From a virus: 37,791 nt of DNA. The translations under genes were made by a program, and so were the position numbers. Below, in pieces: positions 1 through 5,731 of this stretch; positions within the stretch are counted from its first letter, which is position 1, and each line of letters begins with the position of its first letter. Below the pieces are notes generated by a model. The model was not told the origin of the DNA. It ran no database searches and saw only the letters and a program-made list of their open reading frames with translations. The stretch covers positions 1 through 37,791 of the IMG/VR virus record IMGVR_UViG_3300006916_000130; one strand, written 5' to 3'.

Positions 1-1106
1 TAGTACAATTGTTTCTCAGTATTAATTCTATCAAATATATCTTTACCGTGTTCTAATCTTAAAAATACAACTAATGTATTACCTGGTAATGTTGAAGCCA
101 TTTTAGCTATGAGGCTGTTTCTTTTTTCATGCGTTACTATAAACTCAACCTCTTCATTATAGTTCATATCTTTAACTTTTTTACGATCTGTTTCCTCATA
201 GCGAAGCTGTACTAATCTGATATTCATTTGAGATACTTGATCTCTTTCCATAAGCTCTTTAGTAGATATCATCTTATGTACAGAACCAAAAAGTCCTTTT
301 AACACCAACTCATGCGTCTTAGCTTCTTGTAATGTTCCTGTAAGACCAATTCGATCTGGACATATAATCATTTTATTCATAATAGATTGAATAGATTTAG
401 CTTGCGCATGATGTACTTCATCTACTACAACAGAACCAAATTGTGCGAACCATCCAGCAGGCATTTTATATATAGATTGCCAGGTAGATATAACAACTCT
501 CTCATCAGTTTCTTTTTCTACACCACCTGTAATGCCATGCATGTTGTTAAACTTACTGTTTGAATAGTCTTTGAAATCAGATATCATTTGACTAACTAAA
601 GAAACTGTTGGTACAATAATAAGTATTTTTCTATCATGAGTTTCAAGCCACCATCTAATTAGTGCATAGATAATAAGAGACTTACCTGAAGCTGTAGGTG
701 ATAATAAAAGACAGCGTTGTTTAGTTACTGCTGTCTTAAACGCTTCTATTTGATAGTCTCTCATTTCAATTCGTTCACCTTTAGAGTAAGGTTTAAGAAC
801 ATCAAGAAAACTATCTAAGAAATCTGTATTTGTCGGTTCTAATATCTGAGACTGTTTACCTTCAAAGTAACACTCTACATCCATATCTTTTGCAAACTTA
901 GTTATATCACCCATCAACCCTGCATAGATAGTACTGTCGCGTAAATTAGCTAAACGTATTTTACCATCCCAAAATTTACTTCTATATTGAGGAGTAAATT
1001 CTGCACCAGGTACTTTAAATGTAAAGTAATCGCTCAGCATTCTAAGGTCACTTTTGTCACCATCGAATTCAAAATAGACGTCGTTCTTTTTTCGGAATGT
1101 TATCAT
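1..1106 (-). CDS. uvsW: UvsW-like DNA/RNA helicase (partial, C-terminus outside window)
   Basis: This is a superfamily 2 helicase matching T4 UvsW, which unwinds branched DNA and R-loops during recombination-dependent replication and repair. I translated it from the ATG at 1106; 368 codons are inside the window and the frame is still open at base 1. Visible motifs are RDYQ near residue 116, Walker A SPTASGKS at about 136-143, the DEVHH box at 229-233 and TGT (motif III) at 256-258. The N-terminal 100 residues match the small accessory domain of UvsW. The ATG overlaps the TGA stop of uvsY (ATGA), so the two are probably translationally coupled. A TATAAATA late box inside uvsY, about 95 nt upstream of this start, could give separate late expression, as is known for T4 uvsW. 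Motifs V-VI lie beyond the window. Confidence 0.9.
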   Translation of the reverse strand, partial: MITFRKKNDVYFEFDGDKSDLRMLSDYFTFKVPGAEFTPQYRSKFWDGKIRLANLRDSTIYAGLMGDITKFAKDMDVECYFEGKQSQILEPTNTDFLDSFLDVLKPYSKGERIEMRDYQIEAFKTAVTKQRCLLLSPTASGKSLIIYALIRWWLETHDRKILIIVPTVSLVSQMISDFKDYSNSKFNNMHGITGGVEKETDERVVISTWQSIYKMPAGWFAQFGSVVVDEVHHAQAKSIQSIMNKMIICPDRIGLTGTLQEAKTHELVLKGLFGSVHKMISTKELMERDQVSQMNIRLVQLRYEETDRKKVKDMNYNEEVEFIVTHEKRNSLIAKMASTLPGNTLVVFLRLEHGKDIFDRINTEKQLY

Positions 1107-1537
1107 AGACTGCCAGAGGTAAATCTTGCCCAATCAATAGCGTTTTTGATAGATTGGTTTCTCCACTTTATTTGCTCAAGAATATGATTGAGACCTTCAA
1201 GTAGAATATTTATATACTCTATTCTTTGTTCAAGTGCAACTACCTCTGGATCAGTATTGACATGTTTATCAATACCTGACTTTGTTTTAAGTTTTAAGTC
1301 GAAAGGTTTTTCTTTATACTCTGCTGCAGTTGCTTGTCCAGAATAGTATAACTCCTTATCTTTCTTTAGTGCATCTAACTTATGGAATATAGCTATTTTT
1401 TTAGCTTTTAAATCCATAAGTATAGACAGATACTTATGATGCAATTTAGGTACATCCACAGATGCTGAGTCAAGAGCAGTTTTATCAATACCTGCATCTT
1501 CTTCCCACATTTTTAGCAATTCGTCATGCGTTAACAT
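1103..1537 (-). CDS. uvsY: UvsY-like recombination mediator
   Basis: The 144-residue product resembles marine T4-like UvsY (T4 UvsY is 137 aa), the mediator that loads UvsX recombinase on gp32-coated single-stranded DNA. Recognisable parts are an N-terminal KMWEEDAGID segment, a central PFDLKLKTKSGIDKHV block and a C-terminal IKNAIDWARFTSG ending. It is helical and charged, with no membrane segment. It overlaps uvsW by the ATGA junction, which supports the assignment. There is no Shine-Dalgarno upstream of the ATG at 1537, and an in-frame stop at 1556-1558 leaves no room for an upstream ATG. A minus-strand TATAAT at 1544-1549 sits where transcription would start at about the A of the ATG, so the mRNA may be leaderless. 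Function is by family; the promoter reading is inference. Confidence 0.85.
   Translation of the reverse strand: MLTHDELLKMWEEDAGIDKTALDSASVDVPKLHHKYLSILMDLKAKKIAIFHKLDALKKDKELYYSGQATAAEYKEKPFDLKLKTKSGIDKHVNTDPEVVALEQRIEYINILLEGLNHILEQIKWRNQSIKNAIDWARFTSGSL
1207..1214 (-). promoter_or_regulatory. T4-type late promoter box inside uvsY
   Basis: Exact TATAAATA on the minus strand, within uvsY coding sequence. Expected transcription start is near 1201, giving a leader of about 95 nt for uvsW. T4 uvsW is a late gene, so this position makes sense, but a chance match in AT-rich DNA cannot be excluded. Confidence 0.5.
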
Positions 1538-1545
1538 GCTTTTAT

Positions 1546-1553
1546 TATAAATA
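1546..1553 (+). promoter_or_regulatory. T4-type late promoter box upstream of phoH
   Basis: Exact TATAAATA on the plus strand, in the uvsY-phoH intergenic region. Expected start is near 1559, about 89 nt before the phoH ATG. It is the only such box I found in a plus-strand intergenic region. It overlaps a minus-strand TATAAT (1544-1549) that could serve uvsY. Confidence 0.5.
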
Positions 1554-1561
1554 ATTTAATG

Positions 1562-1621
1562 GTAAAGTTCTTTACTAATTCATATCAAACCTCCAGCCTT
1601 TCCGGCCACGGAGGTTTTTTT
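1562..1621 (+). terminator. Two hairpins followed by a T-run: intrinsic terminator or attenuator, possible small RNA
   Basis: The first hairpin pairs GTAAAG (1562-1567) with CTTTAC (1570-1575). The second pairs AAACCTCC (1587-1594) with GGAGGTTT (1610-1617), and the loop contains a further GCC/GGC pair. A run of seven T (1615-1621) follows on the plus strand, so the polarity is plus. All genes to the left are on the minus strand, so the only obvious transcript it could end is one begun at the 1546-1553 box. It would then act as an attenuator for phoH or release an RNA of about 60 nt. Confidence 0.6.
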
Positions 1622-1647
1622 AATTTTCATCCCAGGAGAGATAATAA

Positions 1648-2334
1648 ATGGCACGAGCTAAAAAGAAAGAAACTTTCGTGAAAGAAATTCAATCGTCTAC
1701 CGCCTTCCATATCCAACCTAAAAATCCAACTCAACAATATCTTCTTGACTGTATAGACCAATCTGTAATGACAGTGTGTATTGGTCCTGCTGGTACAGGT
1801 AAGACATTTTGTACAGGAATGAAAGCAGCTCAATTAATATTGAAAGGTGGTTATGACAAGATCGTGCTTACAAGGCCAAATGTTTCAACAGGAAGATCAT
1901 TAGGTTACTTTCCTGGTTCAGTAGAAGAAAAAATGACACCATGGCTTAAACCTATTATGAATGTATTACAAGATGGTTTAGGAAAAGGTCGTTATGACTA
2001 CATGGTTTCGAAAGAACAAATTCAGATTCAACCTATAGAAACTATAAGAGGTAATTCTTTTGAAGATTGTATTATCATTGTAGACGAGTCTCAAAACTTA
2101 AATATGTCTGAGATTAAAGCTATTACTACTCGTATAGGTGAAAATTCTAAGCTAGTACTACTAGGAGATCCAGCACAATCAGATGTACATGACGGTGAAG
2201 CATTAGAGGAGTTTGTTGAAATGTGTCATCATTATAATATCGAAGCGCCTATAGTAAGATTTACAACAGATCATATTGTAAGATCTGATATCGTAGCTCA
2301 ATTAGTTAAAATGTTTGCAAGAAATAACATATAA
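1648..2334 (+). CDS. phoH: PhoH-like ATPase
   Basis: A 228-residue P-loop ATPase of the PhoH family, common in marine T4-like phages; its role in infection is still unclear, with RNA metabolism and phosphate-stress links proposed. Walker A GPAGTGKT is at residues 46-53, the conserved LTRPNVSTGRSLGYFPG segment follows at about 74-90, Walker B IIIVDESQN is at 142-150, and LGDPAQ (sensor-like) is at 172-177. The ATG at 1648 has a good AGGAGA ribosome site eight bases upstream. It is an isolated plus-strand gene between two minus-strand blocks. A late box and a terminator-like hairpin precede it and a bidirectional terminator follows it. Length and motifs are complete; the family call is firm, the function is not. 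Confidence 0.93.
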   Translation: MARAKKKETFVKEIQSSTAFHIQPKNPTQQYLLDCIDQSVMTVCIGPAGTGKTFCTGMKAAQLILKGGYDKIVLTRPNVSTGRSLGYFPGSVEEKMTPWLKPIMNVLQDGLGKGRYDYMVSKEQIQIQPIETIRGNSFEDCIIIVDESQNLNMSEIKAITTRIGENSKLVLLGDPAQSDVHDGEALEEFVEMCHHYNIEAPIVRFTTDHIVRSDIVAQLVKMFARNNI

Positions 2335-2335
2335 G

Positions 2336-2357
2336 AAAAGGGGCTTAAGCCCCTTTT
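2336..2357. terminator. Bidirectional intrinsic terminator between convergent genes
   Basis: Perfect stem AAAAGGGGC (2336-2344) with GCCCCTTTT (2349-2357) around a TTAA loop. It has T-runs on the plus strand and a T-rich tail on the minus strand. It lies between the phoH stop and the stop of the minus-strand gene at 2358, so it can end both converging transcripts. Confidence 0.85.
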
Positions 2358-2663
2358 TTAATTTTCTATTCTATAGATGCCCCATTGTTTACCAAAAGAG
2401 CCTCCATCATATTCTAATGTTCCTTTGTAATAAGTCCATCCGCCAATATTAAATGAATCTGGTGTATCAGAACCATCGTTATTGTAACCGCTTCCAGCAA
2501 ATACAGAAACATTGTTCCACCAAACTCTTAAGGTTCCAAAACCTACAGCAACTGTATATTTTGTTCCGCTTCCAGCATAGTATTGACCAGTTTCAGGTTC
2601 TCTATTTTCTGAAGCAGCTGCCGCAGCTTTTGTTAATATAGATCTTGCATAACCTAATGGCAT
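2358..2663 (-). CDS. Hypothetical small structural-type protein (101 aa)
   Basis: I do not recognise this protein. After a short Ala-rich helix-like N-terminus (LTKAAAAASEN) it is rich in Gly, Tyr, Trp and Asn with alternating hydrophobic residues, as in small beta-structured virion or fibre-tip proteins. There are no Cys and no membrane segments. It is the last gene of the late unit that begins at the TATAAATA at 3135-3142 and ends exactly at the bidirectional terminator. An AGGAA ribosome site lies about eight bases before the ATG. Its neighbour (2679-3107) also looks structural, so a head or tail decoration role is possible, but that is context only. Confidence 0.6.
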   Translation of the reverse strand: MPLGYARSILTKAAAAASENREPETGQYYAGSGTKYTVAVGFGTLRVWWNNVSVFAGSGYNNDGSDTPDSFNIGGWTYYKGTLEYDGGSFGKQWGIYRIEN

Positions 2664-2678
2664 AATAATTCCTATCTA

Positions 2679-3107
2679 TTAAGAAGTAAAGTTTAGAGCA
2701 ATATTACCTAAGTAATTAGTACCATCATAAAGAATAGTTACTACATCTATTGCATTTGCAGTAGTAGTTAGTGTGGGTGCACCACCAGGGAATTTTACTG
2801 AAGTAAATGTACCGGTTCTGTTACCTGTACCATCTTGAGTAATTATAAGAGTAACTGATTGACCTGTTTGAAAATTACTCATTGTAAATGCAGCACTAGT
2901 GCCTAATGTTACTGATTGTACAGAAGAGTCGTTTGGATCAATAGTAATAGTGGAAGCAGAGGATTTGGTTACTATTTCTTCTTGAATGCCGCCATTGAAT
3001 GCTGCTCTGGTAGTAAACTCAGATGTGGTTGTTACTTGAGGATTTCTTATAAAGGCAGAAAATCTTCTACTTCTAGAACTGAATGTATTTGCTGCTCTAA
3101 TAGCCAT
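2679..3107 (-). CDS. Putative virion structural protein (142 aa)
   Basis: The start is set at the ATG at 3107, six bases after an AAGGAG ribosome site; the GTG one codon earlier (3110) fits less well. The first 30 residues are basic (SSRSRRFSAFIRNP), and the rest is a Thr/Ser-rich beta protein. Its C-terminal stretch (FPGGAPTLTTTANAIDVVT, then LYDGTNYLG) resembles a beta module that I recall from marine phage tail and fibre proteins, where it forms the end of the fold. A TATAAATA late box 28 bases upstream supports late, structural expression. The exact role is unknown; alternatives are a head fibre or a small tail appendage. Confidence 0.6.
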   Translation of the reverse strand: MAIRAANTFSSRSRRFSAFIRNPQVTTTSEFTTRAAFNGGIQEEIVTKSSASTITIDPNDSSVQSVTLGTSAAFTMSNFQTGQSVTLIITQDGTGNRTGTFTSVKFPGGAPTLTTTANAIDVVTILYDGTNYLGNIALNFTS

Positions 3108-3134
3108 CACTAACTCCTTAAAATAATTTTAAAA

Positions 3135-3142
3135 TATTTATA
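3135..3142 (-). promoter_or_regulatory. T4-type late promoter box
   Basis: Exact TATAAATA on the minus strand. Expected start is near 3129, 22 bases before the ATG at 3107 and leaving room for the AAGGAG ribosome site. Well placed for the two structural-type genes at 3107-2358. Confidence 0.65.
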
Positions 3143-3211
3143 AATTTTTGTATCTTTTTCTTATAATCTGTACAGCTGTCTGAGATGTACTTAAGCCCCA
3201 GAACCATATGT

Positions 3212-3517
3212 TTATACTGCAAATGATTCACCACATCCACATGATGCTGTCGCGTTAGGGTTGATAACTTTAAGATAAGATCCTCCTAATTCATTTACAT
3301 AATCAATTGTACAACCTGCTACAAACATTTCAGCCATATCATCTATGCATAAAATATTATCTATAGTAGGGCCAAAACCTTTCATTTCGGATAGTGACCA
3401 ATCATATTGAAAGCCAGAACAACCTCCGCCTTTTACTGAAAGATATACATATTTACTTTTACCATCAGAGACTACTTTTTTCATATAGTCTTTGGCACTA
3501 TCTGTTAAAGTAACCAT
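3212..3517 (-). CDS. IscA/ErpA-type iron-sulfur cluster carrier
   Basis: A 101-residue A-type carrier (HesB/IscA family) that would hold and hand over iron-sulfur clusters in the host cytoplasm. The three conserved cysteines are present: Cys33 in GGGCSGFQYD, and Cys93 and Cys95 in the C-terminal ASCGCGESF. Length is normal for the family (about 105-110 aa). It overlaps the upstream gene by one base (TAATG), which implies coupled translation. Related genes occur in other marine T4-like phages as auxiliary metabolic genes, possibly supporting host or phage iron-sulfur enzymes during infection. Whether it is closer to IscA, ErpA or SufA cannot be told here. Cys57 and Cys69 are extra and not part of the family signature. 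Confidence 0.9.
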   Translation of the reverse strand: MVTLTDSAKDYMKKVVSDGKSKYVYLSVKGGGCSGFQYDWSLSEMKGFGPTIDNILCIDDMAEMFVAGCTIDYVNELGGSYLKVINPNATASCGCGESFAV

Positions 3518-3756
3518 TAATTTAACCCGCTAATAATCTTTGTAATACTAAAATCTTCGTCATGTTCTACTTCAAGTTCTTTACATTCAACTCTAACAGA
3601 ACCGTTATATTCACCTGACTTTCCACCTCTTAATGTACGATTAATTTTTCTTTTAGCGGAAAGACATTCACTTAGATTATCTCTTATTGTATACTCTTTT
3701 AGAGCTACTGGTTCGCCAAAATACATTAATAATACAAAAAAAGTTCCTACTGTCAT
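3517..3756 (-). CDS. Hypothetical protein with hydrophobic N-terminus (79 aa)
   Basis: Not recognised. The first 12 residues (MTVGTFFVLLMY) are strongly hydrophobic and could be a short signal or membrane anchor without a preceding positive charge. The rest is charged, with two Cys (residues about 31 and 57). Its stop overlaps the start of the IscA-like gene (TAATG), and its start lies three bases after the stop of the gene at 3760, so it is part of a tight operon. An AGGA ribosome site lies about 11 bases upstream. No function can be given. Confidence 0.55.
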   Translation of the reverse strand: MTVGTFFVLLMYFGEPVALKEYTIRDNLSECLSAKRKINRTLRGGKSGEYNGSVRVECKELEVEHDEDFSITKIISGLN

Positions 3757-3759
3757 TTT

Positions 3760-4224
3760 TTAATGTCCTGAATGTTGATCTCTATTAGCTGAAGGGGCAG
3801 CAATCTGACTATTAGAATGAATTAAATCCATAATATCGTTACGAATTTTTTCGTGCGTTGCTTCTAAATTTTCAATTCGTTTTAACATAAAATCAATTTG
3901 TAATTTTTGTTGTTGATCAAATGGTGCTGCTCCACTTTCAATTTCTTCAGTTAATTTATCTAACTCGTTTGCTAAATGTTCAATTAACATAAACTGTTCA
4001 TTATCAGCAGGAAGTGATCCTAGCTCACCTCTAGGCCATTTAATTCTAAACTCTGTATTTTGTTTAAGATCAGATTGCATCATAGTCTGTTCAGTTTCTA
4101 AATTACTCACTCTTTCTACAAGACCAAAATAAGCCCAAGTACCTAAAGCGGTAGCGGCTATCATACTAATAATATTTCTGAGTGGCAATGCAACCTCAGT
4201 TCCTTCATTTATTTTTGGTGCCAT
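3760..4224 (-). CDS. Membrane-anchored coiled-coil protein (154 aa)
   Basis: One predicted membrane segment lies near the N-terminus (roughly residues 17-36, around IISMIAATALGTWAYFGL). Two helical coiled-coil stretches follow (about 37-55 and 80-140, rich in Leu and Glu), then a His/Ser tail. The short N-terminus is probably cytoplasmic. Similar one-segment coiled-coil proteins sit near the head genes in other marine T4-like phages as I recall them, without known function. The ATG follows an AAAGG ribosome site, and the gene is two bases from its upstream neighbour. A role at the host membrane during assembly or lysis timing is possible, but nothing in the sequence fixes it. Confidence 0.6.
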   Translation of the reverse strand: MAPKINEGTEVALPLRNIISMIAATALGTWAYFGLVERVSNLETEQTMMQSDLKQNTEFRIKWPRGELGSLPADNEQFMLIEHLANELDKLTEEIESGAAPFDQQQKLQIDFMLKRIENLEATHEKIRNDIMDLIHSNSQIAAPSANRDQHSGH

Positions 4225-4226
4225 AA

Positions 4227-4499
4227 TTAACCTTTACGCTTCTTTTTTGCCTTTCCAGCTTTCATGTTAGCCATCCAATGAGCTAGTTGACCTTTACGAC
4301 CGCCTTGTTTTGCAACTTTTCTAAGATTAGATACAGATGATTTAGTAGGAACACCATGGCGTTTACTATCACCTTTGTCTTGTGGATTTTTTCCATCCAT
4401 AAAATTTTCTTTTGCAATATCTTGCTTAACCGGTTTAGGTGTAACAGGTTTTTTAAAATTTTGTTTTTGGATGGGTTGTGTTGATACACTACCTCTCAT
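4227..4499 (-). CDS. Small basic protein
   Basis: A Lys/Arg-rich protein of about 90 residues. It has a Pro/Lys linker at the N-terminus (KKPVTPKPVKQD) and a strongly basic C-terminus (GRKGQLAHWMANMKAGKAKKKRKG region). Such composition suggests nucleic-acid binding or packaging with the capsid, but no fold is recognisable. Two starts are possible: ATG 4505, giving a 7-base overlap, or ATG 4499, which gives the TAATG coupling seen at several other junctions here and is preferred. It belongs to the same operon as the two genes upstream, one of which is also basic. Confidence 0.6.
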   Translation of the reverse strand: MRGSVSTQPIQKQNFKKPVTPKPVKQDIAKENFMDGKNPQDKGDSKRHGVPTKSSVSNLRKVAKQGGRKGQLAHWMANMKAGKAKKKRKG

Positions 4500-4831
4500 T
4501 ACCATTGCTTACAACTCCAATATCTAGCTTTAGTTTTCGGACCCGGATTTGCACAATTGTGTCTTGCTCTAAATGATTTTCTTCTTGCAGGGATATCAGC
4601 TTTAATTTCCATATTAGGATCACCAAAGTTAACTTTAATTGTATTACCCTTTTCGTTCTTAACATACACTGAACGTTTTTTAGGTCCTCCAGGTGTTAAA
4701 AATGGTTTATTAAGAGTTACATTTTTTTTCTCGCCATCTTCTTCATAGATAGCAGTTTCTTCTACTTCACCCCATTCGTTTAAAGTAGTTTTTACATTTT
4801 CAAAAACATTATCTCCAGTTAAAATACTCAT
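4499..4831 (-). CDS. DUF5872-like small protein
   Basis: About 110 residues from the ATG at 4831, two bases after the upstream stop; the TTG start at 4855 would overlap that gene by 22 bases. The N-terminal half is acidic. The C-terminal half has the pattern GGPKKRSVYVKNEKGN, then NFGDPNME, then RKSFRARHNCANPGPKTKAR and YWSCKQW. I associate this with DUF5872, a small domain found in marine phages and large DNA viruses. Two Cys and a His in that block (HNC and SCK) could bind a metal. Function is unknown. The family call is from memory and should be tested by a profile search. Confidence 0.65.
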   Translation of the reverse strand: MSILTGDNVFENVKTTLNEWGEVEETAIYEEDGEKKNVTLNKPFLTPGGPKKRSVYVKNEKGNTIKVNFGDPNMEIKADIPARRKSFRARHNCANPGPKTKARYWSCKQW

Positions 4832-4833
4832 TT

Positions 4834-5079
4834 TTATTTCTTTGGGCTGCCCCAAACCTCCCTTGCGTTAACTTTAATAAATTTCTTATTTGTTTCATTA
4901 GTATTTGGATTAGGTATTGTTAAAACAACATTTTTAAGATTCAAAAAAGCTCTTAATTGAGCGTCTTGCCTACCACTAGAACTCATATGCTCTTTTCTAG
5001 CTATCTTATGATACTTATTAGGTTGTTGGTGTGTAATACCTTTTGATACCTGTTTTGCTCTTTGTCTTTTTTTCGCCAT
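4834..5079 (-). CDS. Small basic conserved phage protein (81 aa)
   Basis: The N-terminal half is basic and helical (MAKKRQRAKQVSKG, YHKIARKEHM). The C-terminal half contains VLTIPNPNTNETNKKFIKV, a motif I recall from hypothetical proteins of marine T4-like phages. There are no Cys and no membrane segment. The ATG follows an AGAGG ribosome site, eight bases after the stop of the tube-fold gene, so they probably share the late transcript that starts near 5668. Function unknown; its basic nature fits RNA, DNA or capsid-interior binding. Confidence 0.6.
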   Translation of the reverse strand: MAKKRQRAKQVSKGITHQQPNKYHKIARKEHMSSSGRQDAQLRAFLNLKNVVLTIPNPNTNETNKKFIKVNAREVWGSPKK

Positions 5080-5087
5080 ATTAACCT

Positions 5088-5669
5088 CTAAATATTATTA
5101 TTATTTAATCTACCATTAGTATAAGTTTGATTTTCAAAATACAAATATCTAAATGATGCTGTACTAGTTATATAATCAATATTTGCACTAGTAGAATCAT
5201 ATGTAGGACCGTCTATGCTTATTGGAAAACAGTTAATAAAATTCCAATGTACTAATGGATTGTTACCATCATCACAACCAAAGACAGTTATATTTGATGT
5301 TGTTCTACTAAAATCTTCTAATGTTGAACTTGTAGATGATGTAACATAATTCTTATACTGTTCATGACTTTCCGGATGATTAATAGCTTTCAACCAATTT
5401 AAAACCGATCTATAATTTTCAAAATTTTTATCAATGAGAAAAGTAAAATCTAATGAACTATAATCTACACCATTACCAGGAATAAAAGCTCTTCCGGAAT
5501 TTAATCTGTTAGGTAAATTTACTTCACCTCCTGTTACATTAGGTATAATTAAACCTTGTAAGCAGAATACTACTTGTGGAAGATTTTCTGCAACAGCATA
5601 AAAGTTTTGAGGAGCTACAAAAGAAAGCTCAGGTATTCTACTTGAAACTGTATCGTATGATAGTGCCAT
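5088..5669 (-). CDS. Tail-tube-fold protein (gp19-like paralogue)
   Basis: A 193-residue beta protein whose pattern follows T4 gp19-like tube subunits. Segments comparable to the real gp19 at 14089-14715 are DFTFLIDKNFENYRSVLNWL (versus the gp19 segment around VINDNNFAVRNAFERW) and, near the C-terminus, FPISIDGPTYDSTSANIDY followed by a strand like the last strand of gp19. It could be a baseplate-tube initiator of the gp48/gp54 type or another tube-like head-tail part; I cannot decide. It is the first gene after the gp23 terminator. It has no other Met and no Shine-Dalgarno, and the late box lies five bases upstream of the ATG, pointing to a leaderless mRNA. It ends with TAG, which shows amber is a normal stop here. 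Confidence 0.55.
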   Translation of the reverse strand: MALSYDTVSSRIPELSFVAPQNFYAVAENLPQVVFCLQGLIIPNVTGGEVNLPNRLNSGRAFIPGNGVDYSSLDFTFLIDKNFENYRSVLNWLKAINHPESHEQYKNYVTSSTSSTLEDFSRTTSNITVFGCDDGNNPLVHWNFINCFPISIDGPTYDSTSANIDYITSTASFRYLYFENQTYTNGRLNNNNI

Positions 5670-5673
5670 ATTA

Positions 5674-5681
5674 TATTTATA
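5674..5681 (-). promoter_or_regulatory. T4-type late promoter box abutting the start codon
   Basis: Exact TATAAATA on the minus strand between the gp23 terminator and the ATG at 5669. With the usual late spacing, transcription would start at or within one base of that ATG, so no 5' leader would exist. Confidence 0.6.
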
Positions 5682-5687
5682 ATAAAA

Positions 5688-5713
5688 AAAGAGGCAGCCT
5701 AAGCTGCCTCTTT
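5688..5713 (-). terminator. Strong intrinsic terminator after gp23
   Basis: An 11-bp perfect stem AAAGAGGCAGC (5688-5698) with GCTGCCTCTTT (5703-5713) around a CTAA loop, followed on the minus strand by a run of T. It lies 19 bases past the gp23 stop and would end the capsid transcript. Confidence 0.88.
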
Positions 5714-5731
5714 GTAAAGAATCGTAACGAC

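Noticed and set aside
987-1187. Plus-strand open frame across the uvsW-uvsY junction
   Set aside because: Opposes two well-supported genes, has no ribosome site and no recognisable sequence.
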